The notes beneath the pieces were generated by a model. That model was given only the letters and a program-made list of their open reading frames with translations. It had not been told where the DNA came from and did not search any database. A program made the position numbers and the translations under genes. DNA of 64,000 nucleotides, from the NCBI GenBank assembly GCA_900102115.1, contig FNAW01000004.1:62001-126000 (forward strand), read 5' to 3'. This document shows, one piece after another, positions 52,536-61,800 of this stretch; within the stretch, counting starts at the first letter, position 1; each line of letters starts with the position of its first letter. The stretch is from Blastococcus fimeti (GTDB taxonomy: Bacteria; Actinomycetota; Actinomycetes; Mycobacteriales; Geodermatophilaceae).

Positions 52536-53453
52536 TCAGCGCTCCGTGGTGCGCTGCTCCGCCGCGGCGTCGAGCTCGCCGGCGTACCGCCGCACGGCCT
52601 CCCGCAGCGCGTCCTCGACGTCCCAGCCACGCGCCTGCGCCGCCGTCACCACGCCGAGCAGCCGTTCGCCCAGCTCCTCCGGGCTGCGGTCGGGGAGCTC
52701 GGCGGCTGCGGGGGTGGGCAGCCCGGCCCGTCCGGCCCGACGGACCAGCGCGGCGCCCCACGAGCTCGCGGGCTGCGAGCGGGAGACGCCCTCGGTGGGC
52801 GAGCGGCGCTGCTTCTCCTGCTGCTTGATCTCGTCCCAGCCCGCCTCGACCTGCGCGACATCGCGGGGGCCGGCGTCCCCGAACACGTGCGGGTGCCGGC
52901 GCACCAGCTTGTCCACCAGGTCACCGGCGACGGCATCCACGTCGAACCGGCGGTCCGGGGCCGCCTCGGCGGCGACCCGCGCGTGGAACACCACCTGCAG
53001 CAGCACGTCGCCGAGCTCCTCGCGCATGGCGACCGGGTCGTCGTCGACGATCGCGTCGTAGGCCTCGTGCGCCTCCTCGAGCAGGTAGCCGCGCAGCGAG
53101 GCGTGCGTCTGCTCGGCGTCCCAGGGGCAGCCGCCGGGCGAGCGCAGCCGGTCCATCACACGGACGACGTCCAGCAGCCGGAGGCCGGGCGGCGCCGGCG
53201 CGCCGTCGACCACCTCGACCCCGGGCGCGGCCGAGGCATCGTCGGTCAGCAGGACGACGGCGTCCGGCCGCGCCTGCGCGGCGGCGGCGTCCGGGACGTC
53301 GTCGACGTGCCACCCCGCCGCGCGCAGCGCCTCGGCGGTACCGGCGGCGCCGGGCAGGGCGACCACCGGCCGGCCGGCCAGCGCCTGCCAGGCTCCGGGC
53401 CCCAGCAGACCGGGGAGACGGGGGCTGACGACGACGGCGAGGGCGACGGGCAC
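52536..53453 (-). CDS. mazG: MazG-family nucleoside triphosphate pyrophosphohydrolase
   Basis: 305 residues. MazG cleaves non-canonical or excess NTPs and lowers (p)ppGpp. The catalytic domain starts at VRVMDRLRSPGGCPWDAEQT and carries the metal motif LLEEAHEAYDAI plus EELGDVLLQVVFHARVA. The preceding 100 residues are an extra alpha/beta domain present in actinobacterial MazG. C-terminal helical part EDALREAVRRYAGELD. GTG 53453, 4 nt after the SurA-like stop. Confidence 0.92.
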   Translation of the reverse strand: MPVALAVVVSPRLPGLLGPGAWQALAGRPVVALPGAAGTAEALRAAGWHVDDVPDAAAAQARPDAVVLLTDDASAAPGVEVVDGAPAPPGLRLLDVVRVMDRLRSPGGCPWDAEQTHASLRGYLLEEAHEAYDAIVDDDPVAMREELGDVLLQVVFHARVAAEAAPDRRFDVDAVAGDLVDKLVRRHPHVFGDAGPRDVAQVEAGWDEIKQQEKQRRSPTEGVSRSQPASSWGAALVRRAGRAGLPTPAAAELPDRSPEELGERLLGVVTAAQARGWDVEDALREAVRRYAGELDAAAEQRTTER

Positions 53454-53457
53454 CGGC

Positions 53458-54456
53458 TCAGTCTCCGGGACCCGCCGGCTGCACCTCGGGCCGGTCGGCC
53501 AGGATGCGGACCACGCCGCCCTCCCCGCGCACCAGCCGGCCCTCCTCGGTGAGGACGCCGTAGCGCGGGTTGACGGTGACGTCGAGGTCCTGGCGCACCT
53601 CGTCGGCCACCTCGGCACCGGCGACGGCGAGCCGATCGGCGACCACCACCTCGACCTGCTCGCGGAGCTCCTCGAAGGTGGGGTACACCTCCCCCGCCAG
53701 GAAGCCGACGACGACGCCGAGCTCCTGCACCGGCACGCTGAACGCCGTGCCGGGCTCCGCGTCGGCGAACTGGTCCTGGAGCACCGGGGGCAGCTCCTCG
53801 GCCGGGCGGCGGGTCAGCTCGGGCAGCGTCGAGGGGCCCGGGTAGCGCGCCGCCACCGCGGCGTAGCCGTCCGGCGCCGCGGTGAGCTCGGCGGCAACCG
53901 CCGTCGCCGTGGCCTCGTCGGCGACGGTGATGTAGCCGAACTCCGGCTGCACGTACTCCTCGCGCACCTCCGCGTAGGCGTCGCGCAGCGAGGCCTCCGA
54001 CAGGTCCCCGGCCCCCTCGGCGCGGGCGAGCTCCTCGCGGAGCAGCTGCTGGCGGATCGTCTCGGAGACGTCGGCACGGCTCACGCCCTGCGCGGCGAGC
54101 TGGGCGTAGACGTCGTCGGGGTCGTCGTCGCCCATGAGCTGGTCGATCCGGTCGCGGACCGCGGCGTCGCGGACTTCGACGTCGTACCGCTCCGAGACCT
54201 CGGCGTAGACCTCGCGCTCGACGAGGAAGCCCAGCACCCGGCGGGTGTAGTCCGCCGGGCCCGCCGAGGCGTACTCGGCGATGCCCTCGTCGGTGAGCCG
54301 TTCCTCGACGCCCCGCTCGAGCTCGGCGACGGTCACCGTCGCGTCACCGACGTAGGCGGCGACGTCCGGCGAGGTCCGGCAGGCGGCCAGCGTGGGCACG
54401 GCGAGGGCGAGCAGCAGCCCGGCGGCCGCCACCCGGGGAGCGCGAGGCATCAGCAC
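53458..54456 (-). CDS. SurA N-terminal domain lipoprotein (putative chaperone/PPIase-like)
   Basis: 332 residues. Lipoprotein signal ending LALAVPTLAAC (Cys +1). The SurA-like chaperone domain (about 30-190: VAYVGDATVTVAELERGVEE, TRRVLGFLVEREVYAEVSER, SETIRQQLLREEL) leads into a parvulin-like region that lacks clear catalytic residues. Membrane-attached outside the cytoplasm, probably helping fold secreted proteins. GTG 54456 is chosen for its GGGAG site; ATG 54450 is equally in frame. Takes the slot of lpqU in the mycobacterial block. Confidence 0.85.
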   Translation of the reverse strand: MLMPRAPRVAAAGLLLALAVPTLAACRTSPDVAAYVGDATVTVAELERGVEERLTDEGIAEYASAGPADYTRRVLGFLVEREVYAEVSERYDVEVRDAAVRDRIDQLMGDDDPDDVYAQLAAQGVSRADVSETIRQQLLREELARAEGAGDLSEASLRDAYAEVREEYVQPEFGYITVADEATATAVAAELTAAPDGYAAVAARYPGPSTLPELTRRPAEELPPVLQDQFADAEPGTAFSVPVQELGVVVGFLAGEVYPTFEELREQVEVVVADRLAVAGAEVADEVRQDLDVTVNPRYGVLTEEGRLVRGEGGVVRILADRPEVQPAGPGD

Positions 54457-54481
54457 GCCGGGAGACTCCCACACCCGCCGC

Positions 54482-54517
54482 ACCCCGGGGCGGACATGGC
54501 CATGTCTGCCCCGGGGT
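54482..54517. terminator. 36-bp palindrome between mfd and the SurA-like gene
   Basis: 54482-54498 pairs with 54501-54517 (one G-T mismatch) around the centre ATGGCCAT. It lies 17 nt past the mfd stop on the - strand. Its right half GGCCATGTCTGCC nearly repeats that of the palindrome at 9911-9948. Confidence 0.75.
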
Positions 54518-54534
54518 CAGGAGGCGGGGTCAGG

Positions 54535-57500
54535 TCAGGAGGCGGCGGCCACCGGCTGCTCGAGGACGGCGGTCAGCGTGGCCCGCAGGTTCTCCAGCAG
54601 GGCGACGTCGCGCACCGGCGTCCGCCGGTCGGGGCCGACCGGCATCTTGAGCACGATCGTCTCCACCGCGGCCTTGTACGAGGCGCCGTCGGCGAGCCGG
54701 GCGAGCCGCATCTGCTTGGACTCCGGCAGCACCACGGGGCTGATCCGGATGGCCCGGCCCTGCAGCGACACCTCGGTGATGCCGAGCGCCCGCATCGCGA
54801 TCCGGAACCGGGCCACCGCGAGCAGGTTGAGCACCGGGGCCGGCGGGGCGCCGTACCGGTCGGTCAGCTCGTCGAGCACCGCCTGCGCCTGGTCCTCGTC
54901 CTGGATCGAGGCCACCTTGCGGTAGGCCTCCATCCGCAGCCGCTCGCCGGGGACGTAGTCGTGCGGCAGGTGCGCGTCGATCGGCAGGTCCACCCGGACC
55001 TCGACCGGCTCGGCCGGGGCCTCCTCGCCGGTGACCTGCGAGCGGTAGTCGGCGACGGCCTCGCCGACCAGCCGGACGTAGAGGTCGAAGCCGACCCCGG
55101 CGATGTGCCCGGACTGCTCGCCGCCGAGCAGGTTTCCCGAGCCGCGGATCTCGAGGTCCTTCATCGCCACCGCCATGCCCGCACCCAGGTCGGTGTTGTT
55201 GGCGATGGTGGTCAGCCGGTCGACCGAGGTCTCGGTGAGCGTGCGGGTCGGGTCGTAGGTGAAGTAGGCGTAGGCGCGCTCGCGCCCTCGGCCCACCCGG
55301 CCGCGGATCTGGTGCAGCTGGGAGAGGCCGAAGGTGTCGGCGCGGTCGACGATCAGGGTGTTGGCGTTGGGGATGTCCAGGCCGGACTCGACGATCGTCG
55401 TCGCGACGAGGACGTCGTACTCCTTCTCCCAGAACCCGACCATGATCCGCTCGAGCTCGTGCTCCTTCATCTGCCCGTGGCCGACCGCGACGCGGGCCTC
55501 GGGCACCAGGGCGCGGATCTTCGCCGCCGCCTTGTCGATCGACTGCACCCGGTTGTGGATGACGAAGACCTGGCCGTCGCGCAGCAGCTCGCGGCGGATC
55601 GCGGCGGCCATCTGCTTGTCGGCCCAGGCACCCACGTAGGTGAGCACCGGGTGCCGCTCCTCGGGCGGGGTGAGGATCGTGGACATCTCGCGGATCCCGG
55701 TCAGCGACATCTCCAGCGTGCGCGGGATCGGGGTGGCCGACATCGACAGCACGTCGACCGCCGTCCGCATCGTCTTCAGGTACTCCTTGTGCTCGACCCC
55801 GAAGCGCTGCTCCTCGTCGACGATGACCAGGCCGAGGTCCTTCCACCGTGTCGAGGGCTGCAGCAGCCGGTGGGTGCCGACGAGGATGTCGATCTCCCCG
55901 GCGGCCAGCTGGCGCAGGACCTCGGTGGTCTCCTTGTCGGTCTGGAACCGGGAGAGCACCTTCACCGTCACCGGGAACTGCGCGACCCGCTCGGAGAAGG
56001 TCTTGAAGTGCTGGTTGGCCAGCAGCGTCGTCGGCACCAGGACGGCGACCTGCTTGCCGTCCTGCACCGCCTTGAACGCGGCCCGGATGGCGATCTCGGT
56101 CTTCCCGTAGCCGACGTCGCCGCAGATGATCCGGTCCATCGGGACCGACTGCTGCATGTCGGCCTTGACCTCGTCGATGGCGGCGAGCTGGTCGGGCGTC
56201 TCCTGGAACGGGAAGGCGTCCTCGAGCTCGCGCTGCCAGACGGTGTCGGGGCCGAAGGCGTGGCCCTTCGACGCCATGCGCGCGGAGTACAGGCGGATCA
56301 GCTCGCCGGCGATCTGCTTGACCGCCTTGCGGGCCTTGCTCTTGGTGTTCTTCCAGTCCGCACCGCCCAGCTTGGACAGCGCAGGCGCCTCGCCACCGAC
56401 GTAGCGGGTCAGCTGGTCGAGGGAGTCGGTCGGCACGAACAGCCGGTCCGGCGGCTGGTTCCGCCGGCCCGGCGCGTACTCGACGATCAGGTAGTCGCGC
56501 TGCCCGCCGTTGACGGTGCGGCTGATCATCTCGATGTAGCGGCCGATGCCGTGCTGCTCGTGCACGACGAGGTCGCCGGGCTGGAGCTGCACCAGGTCGA
56601 CGGCATTGCGCCGGCGGGCGGGCATCTTGGTCGCGTCGCGCATCGAGGTGCCGCGCTGACCGGTCAGGTCGTGCTCGGTGAGCAGCGCCAGGCCGATGCC
56701 GGGGAAGGCGAATCCGGCCTCCAGGTTGCCCTGGGTGACCGAGGTGAGCCGCGGCTCGGGCGCGGACTCGACGCCGGGCACCAGCGCCGCGCCCAGCTCG
56801 GCCTCGGCGAACTGGTCGGCGGCGCGCTGGGCGGGGCCGGGCCCGGCGAAGGTGACGACGACCCGCCAGCCCTCCCGTTGCCAGCCGCGCATCGTCTCGA
56901 TCGCCTTCGGCACGTCGCCGGCGAAGCGGTCGACGATCGTGGCGTCGAGGTTGATCACGCCGTCGTCGGCCAGGTCATCGGCGGTGACGGTGAACGAGCC
57001 GGTCGTCCACCAGGGGAGCCCGCGGCTCCGGGCGGCGGCCTCGACGTCGGCGAGGTCGCGGAAGGACGACGCACCCAGGTCCAGCGGCGACTCCCCCGCC
57101 TCCGCGGCCGTGGCCCAGGACGCGGCGAGGAACTCCTCGGCGGTGCGCACCAGGTCGGCCGAGCGGCTGCGGACCCGCTCGGGGTCGGCGACCAGCACGT
57201 GCGTGCCGGTGGGCAGCAGGTCGGTGAGCAGCTGCATCGCCTCGTCGCCGATGAGGGCCGGGGTCAGCGACTCCATGCCCTCGACGGCGATGCCCTCGGC
57301 GAGCTTGTCCAGGACCTCGATCAGCCCGGGGTGCTCGACGCCGAGCGCCGCGGCGCGGGCGCGCACCTCGTCGGTGAGCAGCAGCTCGCGGCAGGGCGGG
57401 GCCCAGAGCCGGTCGGGGCGCTCGTCGAGGGAGCGCTGGTCGGCGGCGGAGAAGTAGCGCAGCTCGTCGACCTCGTCGCCCCAGAACTCCACGCGGACCG

Positions 57501-58086
57501 GGTGCGGCTCGGTCGGCGGGAAGACGTCGAGCAGACCGCCGCGGACGGCGAACTCGCCGCGCTTCTCCACCAGCTCGACGCGCGTGTAGGCGGCGTCGGC
57601 GAGCGCGCGGGCGACGTCCTCGAGGTCGGCGGCGTCACCCGGTTTGAGCTCGACCGGGACCAGGTCGCCGAGGCCCGGCGCCAGCGGCTGCAGCACGCTG
57701 CGCACCGGCGCGACGAGGACGTCGATCGTCCCGTTCTCGCCGGGGTGGGTCAGGTCGCGGAGCACGGCCAGCCGGCGGCCCACCGTGTCGGCGCGGGGGC
57801 TCAGCCGCTCGTGGGGCAGCGTCTCCCAGGCCGGGAACGTGGCGATCCGGCAGTCGGGCAGGAAGCAGCGCAGCAGGTCCGCGGCGACATCGGCGTCCCG
57901 CTCCCCCGCCGTCACCAGCAGGACGGGCACACCGGCACCCGGCTGCCGCGCCGCCAGGGCGGCCGCGACGAGCGGCTGCACCGGCGGCGGCGCGGTGACC
58001 GAGAGCTCCGCGCTCCCCGCCGCCGCGACGACGCGGGCCATGCCGGGATCGCTGAGGACGACGTCGAGCACGCCGCGCAGACTCAC
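54535..58086 (-). CDS. mfd: Transcription-repair coupling factor Mfd
   Basis: 1183 residues. Mfd removes stalled RNA polymerase and recruits UvrA. N-terminal UvrB-like part (TFPAWETLPHERLSPRADTV), RNA-polymerase-interacting domain (DLVVHEQHGIGRYIEMISRT near 510), then the RecG-like translocase: CGDVGYGKTEIAIRAAFK (Walker A), VPTTLLANQHFKTF, IVDEEQRFGVEHKEYLK, SATPIPRTLEMSLTGIR, and QLHQIRGRVGRGRERAYAY. C-terminal TRCF domain. GTG 58086 with GGAGAGAGA upstream. Confidence 0.97.
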   Translation of the reverse strand: MSLRGVLDVVLSDPGMARVVAAAGSAELSVTAPPPVQPLVAAALAARQPGAGVPVLLVTAGERDADVAADLLRCFLPDCRIATFPAWETLPHERLSPRADTVGRRLAVLRDLTHPGENGTIDVLVAPVRSVLQPLAPGLGDLVPVELKPGDAADLEDVARALADAAYTRVELVEKRGEFAVRGGLLDVFPPTEPHPVRVEFWGDEVDELRYFSAADQRSLDERPDRLWAPPCRELLLTDEVRARAAALGVEHPGLIEVLDKLAEGIAVEGMESLTPALIGDEAMQLLTDLLPTGTHVLVADPERVRSRSADLVRTAEEFLAASWATAAEAGESPLDLGASSFRDLADVEAAARSRGLPWWTTGSFTVTADDLADDGVINLDATIVDRFAGDVPKAIETMRGWQREGWRVVVTFAGPGPAQRAADQFAEAELGAALVPGVESAPEPRLTSVTQGNLEAGFAFPGIGLALLTEHDLTGQRGTSMRDATKMPARRRNAVDLVQLQPGDLVVHEQHGIGRYIEMISRTVNGGQRDYLIVEYAPGRRNQPPDRLFVPTDSLDQLTRYVGGEAPALSKLGGADWKNTKSKARKAVKQIAGELIRLYSARMASKGHAFGPDTVWQRELEDAFPFQETPDQLAAIDEVKADMQQSVPMDRIICGDVGYGKTEIAIRAAFKAVQDGKQVAVLVPTTLLANQHFKTFSERVAQFPVTVKVLSRFQTDKETTEVLRQLAAGEIDILVGTHRLLQPSTRWKDLGLVIVDEEQRFGVEHKEYLKTMRTAVDVLSMSATPIPRTLEMSLTGIREMSTILTPPEERHPVLTYVGAWADKQMAAAIRRELLRDGQVFVIHNRVQSIDKAAAKIRALVPEARVAVGHGQMKEHELERIMVGFWEKEYDVLVATTIVESGLDIPNANTLIVDRADTFGLSQLHQIRGRVGRGRERAYAYFTYDPTRTLTETSVDRLTTIANNTDLGAGMAVAMKDLEIRGSGNLLGGEQSGHIAGVGFDLYVRLVGEAVADYRSQVTGEEAPAEPVEVRVDLPIDAHLPHDYVPGERLRMEAYRKVASIQDEDQAQAVLDELTDRYGAPPAPVLNLLAVARFRIAMRALGITEVSLQGRAIRISPVVLPESKQMRLARLADGASYKAAVETIVLKMPVGPDRRTPVRDVALLENLRATLTAVLEQPVAAAS

Positions 58087-58203
58087 GCTGTATCTCTCTC
58101 CTGGATGCGGGGCCGCGCCGCTGCCGCCGAGTGCGGCACGGGGCCCGAATCCCAGGTTAGACGGCGGTGCCGACACCCGCCGGGGCGCGGCGGGACGTCC
58201 GGG

Positions 58204-58878
58204 TCAGCGGACGGTGACCGCCCCGGCGAAGACGGCCGGGAACCGGTAGCCGTCGACGTCGACGGACAGGCTCACGGCACCGAGCTCGGCCGCCGGGATG
58301 GCGAAGGAGTAGACGCCGGTGGCCGCGGTCCCCGGCGCGAGCACACCGCTGAGGTCCACGGTGTCGTCGTCGTAGAGCGGGCTGGCCTGGGTCCCCGAGC
58401 CGTACGTCGCCTGGACCACCACGCCGGTGAGGTCCAGCGGCGCACCGCTGGCGTTGGTGAGCTCGACGGTGAACACCGTCTGCGGCTGACCCGCCCGGGT
58501 GCCCGGGCCGCTGCCCTGGCTCACCCCCTGGGTCGCGCCGGCAACCCGGACCGAGGCTCCGTCCGACCACTGCGCGGGCCGGGCGAAGTCGGCCGACGTC
58601 GCCCGGACCGTGCGGGCCGACTCCGGCACCCCCTGCCGGGTCACGACGTCCGCGGCCGCCACCTCGGTGGCCGGTGCGGCGACCGGCTCCGTCGGCGCCG
58701 GGAGGTCGTCGGGATCCGGCGTCGGCTCCTCGGTCGCCGGCGCGGCGGTCGACGGAGCCGGCGCAGCCGCCGGCCCCCGGTCGTCGTCGCCGTTCGTCGT
58801 CAGCACGAGGACCAGCGCGGCGAGCAGCACCACGACGAGGGCCGGGAGCACCCGGCGGAGCAGCACCGCCCGGGTCAT
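58204..58878 (-). CDS. Secreted/anchored beta-sandwich protein (DUF4352-like)
   Basis: 224 residues: N-terminal membrane helix (VLPALVVVLLAALVLVL) without clear cleavage, a Pro/Ala/Thr/Glu linker, and an Ig-like domain with FTVELTNASGAPLDLTGVVV and VYSFAIPAAELGAVSLSVDV, as in DUF4352-type domains. Its ATG overlaps the stop of the large surface protein (ATGA), so they are cotranslated and may work together on the cell surface. Confidence 0.75.
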   Translation of the reverse strand: MTRAVLLRRVLPALVVVLLAALVLVLTTNGDDDRGPAAAPAPSTAAPATEEPTPDPDDLPAPTEPVAAPATEVAAADVVTRQGVPESARTVRATSADFARPAQWSDGASVRVAGATQGVSQGSGPGTRAGQPQTVFTVELTNASGAPLDLTGVVVQATYGSGTQASPLYDDDTVDLSGVLAPGTAATGVYSFAIPAAELGAVSLSVDVDGYRFPAVFAGAVTVR

Positions 58879-61800
58879 GCCAGCGCCCGGACGAGGAACG
58901 TGGCCACGCGGACCTCGACCGGAGCGGTGGCGCTGCCGGACAGGTACGTGAACAGGCCCACGCTGCCGGGCGCCTGCAGCGCCGCGGTGGTGTCGGTCCG
59001 GGTCAGCGTCGGCGCAGTCGGCTCGGGCGTGCCCGCCTTCCACACCGTCGCCGCCAGCTCCGTGGTGCCGGTGCCGGCGACCCGGACGCGCACGTCGAGC
59101 TCCGTGCCGGCGGTGTAGGTGAGGCCCGGGACGAGCACCTCCGCACCGATCAGCACGTCGTCGCTGGTACCGGCCAGGCGGACCAGGGCCACCCGCACGC
59201 TCCCGTCGACCAGGACACGCACCCGGGCGCGGTACTCCTGGTTGGCCGCGACCCGCCGCCCGATCACGTAGACGCTGGAGCCGCCACCGGTCGGCACGGA
59301 GCCCAGCGACACGCGGGTCTGCACCTCCGTCCGGAGCTGCGACACCCCGCCCAGGAACGAGCCGGTGTTGGTGCCCTTGACCGAGGCGAGGACGGCCGCG
59401 CCGCCGCTCACCGACTGCCGGGCGGCACCGGCCGAGACCGTCCAGGCGCCACCGACGTCGGCGGTCCCCAGACCGCCGGTGACCGAGCGGTCGAACTCGT
59501 CGGCAGCGAGGAACTGCTCCGCCGGCGGCTCCTCGACCGGCGGCTCCTCCACGGGCGCGGTCACGGTGACCGGGCGGGTGGTGGTGGCGGTCGCGCCGTC
59601 GTCGTCGGTCACCAGCAGGGTCACCGTGTACTCGCCGGCCGCGGCGTAGGTGTGCGCCGCCGTCGGACCGGTCGCGGTGCGGCCGTCCCCGAAGTCCCAG
59701 GCGTAGGAGGCCACGGTGCCGTCGGCGTCGATGGAGCCGGTGCCGTCGACGGTGATCCCGAGCCCGGCGGGGGTCGCGGTGAACGCCGCCACCGGGGCCT
59801 GGTTCACCGGCGCGGCCGGCCCGACCGGGGTGACCCGGAAGGAGGTGAACCGGACCGCGGAGGCCGCCGTGTTCGACGTCGGCCGGTAGGCGGCCAGGCC
59901 CACGCCGCCAGGCGCCTGCAGCGCCGCGGTGGTGTCGGTGCGGGTGAGCTGCGGAGCGGCGGGCTCCGCCGTGCCGTCGGCCCACACGGTGGCGCGGATG
60001 TCGGTCGTGCCGGCCCCGGTCACCTGCACCCGCACGTTCAGCGTGGCGCCCGGCGCGTAGGTCAGCCCCGGGACGACGACCTCGCCGCCCGGCCAGGACT
60101 CGGTGCCCGAGACCCGCGAGAGGGCGAGCCAGACCTGGCCGTCCGCCGCGACCCGCACGCGGACCCGGTACTCCTTGTCGGCCGCCACCCGGCGGCCGCT
60201 GACGTAGACGTAGGTGCCGGCGGCACCGGTGGGCATCGCGGAGAGCCGGAACGACGTCCGCAGGTCCGCCGAGGTCTGGGCGACCCCGCCCAGGTAGGCG
60301 CCGGTGTTGTTGCCGGCAGCCGGCAGGGCCAGCTCGGCGACGCCCGGCGTCACCGACAGGCGGGGAGCGCCGACCACGGTGGTCCAGGGACCACCGGTGT
60401 CCGCGGTCCCGAGCCCGCCGGAGACGGTCCGGCCGAAGGAGTCGGCGGCCAGGACGGACGCGTCCGGGGGGACGACGACGGGCGGCGCCGTCACCGTGAC
60501 CTCCCGGGTGGTCGTCGCGGTCGCGCCGTCGTCGTCGGTCACCGTCAGCGTGACCGTGTAGGTGCCGGCGGTGCCGTAGGCGTGCGTCGCGGTGGCGCCG
60601 GTGCCCGCCGGGCCGGCGTCGCCCCAGTTCCACGCGTAGCCGGCGACGGTGCCGTCGGCGTCGGTCGACGCGGTCGCGTCCACCGCCACGGTCAGGTCGG
60701 TCGCCGTCTGCGTGAACGCCGCCGTGGGCGGGGTGTTCGGGGCCGGGGAGGTGGCCAGCGCGAAGTGCGCCGCCACCTGCTCGGCGGTCAGCGTCGCCGG
60801 GTAGACCGCGAGCTCGTCCAGCGCGCCGGCCAGCGCCGCGCCGGCCGGGGCCTCCGGGACGCCGGAGGCCACCGTGCCGCCGCCGAACATCCAGTAGCCG
60901 GAGGCGACCCGGGTGTTGGCCCGCGTCATGGTCGGGTCGGACGCCACCGGAGCACCGTCGACGTAGAGCTGCGTGCCGGCGGCGCCGACGGTGGCCACCA
61001 GGTGGTGCCACTGCCCGTCGGTGACCGGCTGGGGGCTGCGGACCGCCTTGTACGTGGTGGCCCGGGGCGCGGTCGCCGCACGGGAGGAGAGCCCGAAGGA
61101 CACCCGCCCACCGGCGTCGACGTACAGGAGCCGGTCGGTGGTGGCGACGTCGGCGGCGGGGAGGTCCCGGCCGTACTGGGCGATCACGCCACCGGTGGTG
61201 GAGGTGGTGCGCACCCAGGCCTCGACGGAGAAGGCGTTGCCGGGCGTGGTCACCGCGACGGCGGTGGACGCCAGGCCGGCGGCCGTCCCGTCGGTGGTCA
61301 CGGCGGTGTTCCCCGGCACGGCACCGGCGGCGCCGCGTCCGACCCCGGCGCCCGTGGTCAGGCTCGTGGTGCCGACCTGGTCGTAGGAGGTGGTGCCGGT
61401 CGGCTCACCCACCCGCCAGTAATGCGCCGGGCCGTCGGCCAGCACACCCCGGGCGTAGGCGCTCGTGGTGGTGGCGACCTGCACCGCGTTGGACGGCGAG
61501 CTGGTGATCGCGTTGCCGTACGGGTCGGTGACGGTCACCCGGTAGGTGGCGGTCGACCCCGCCGGGGCGGTGGTGTCGGTGAACTGCTGCACGGGCCGCT
61601 TCCACCACGCCGACTCGACCGTCGCGGTGTGCACCGGCGTCGTCCCGCCGTCGCGGAAGACCTGGTAGGTCAGGGCGGCGTCGTCCATGTCGTAGGACGA
61701 CGGGAACCGGACCACGACCTCGCCGGCGGTGTTCGACGTGGCCTGCGGCCGCATCTGCGCCGCGGTCAGCTCCGGGCCGCGGTCGTTGGGCGCGACCGAC

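Noticed and set aside
54496..59118. A 1540-codon open frame on the + strand, antisense to mfd
   Set aside because: It mirrors mfd and the neighbouring genes with reversed G/C third-position bias; the translation is Arg/Gly/Asp/His-rich with no domain. Long antisense frames are routine in DNA of about 73% GC.
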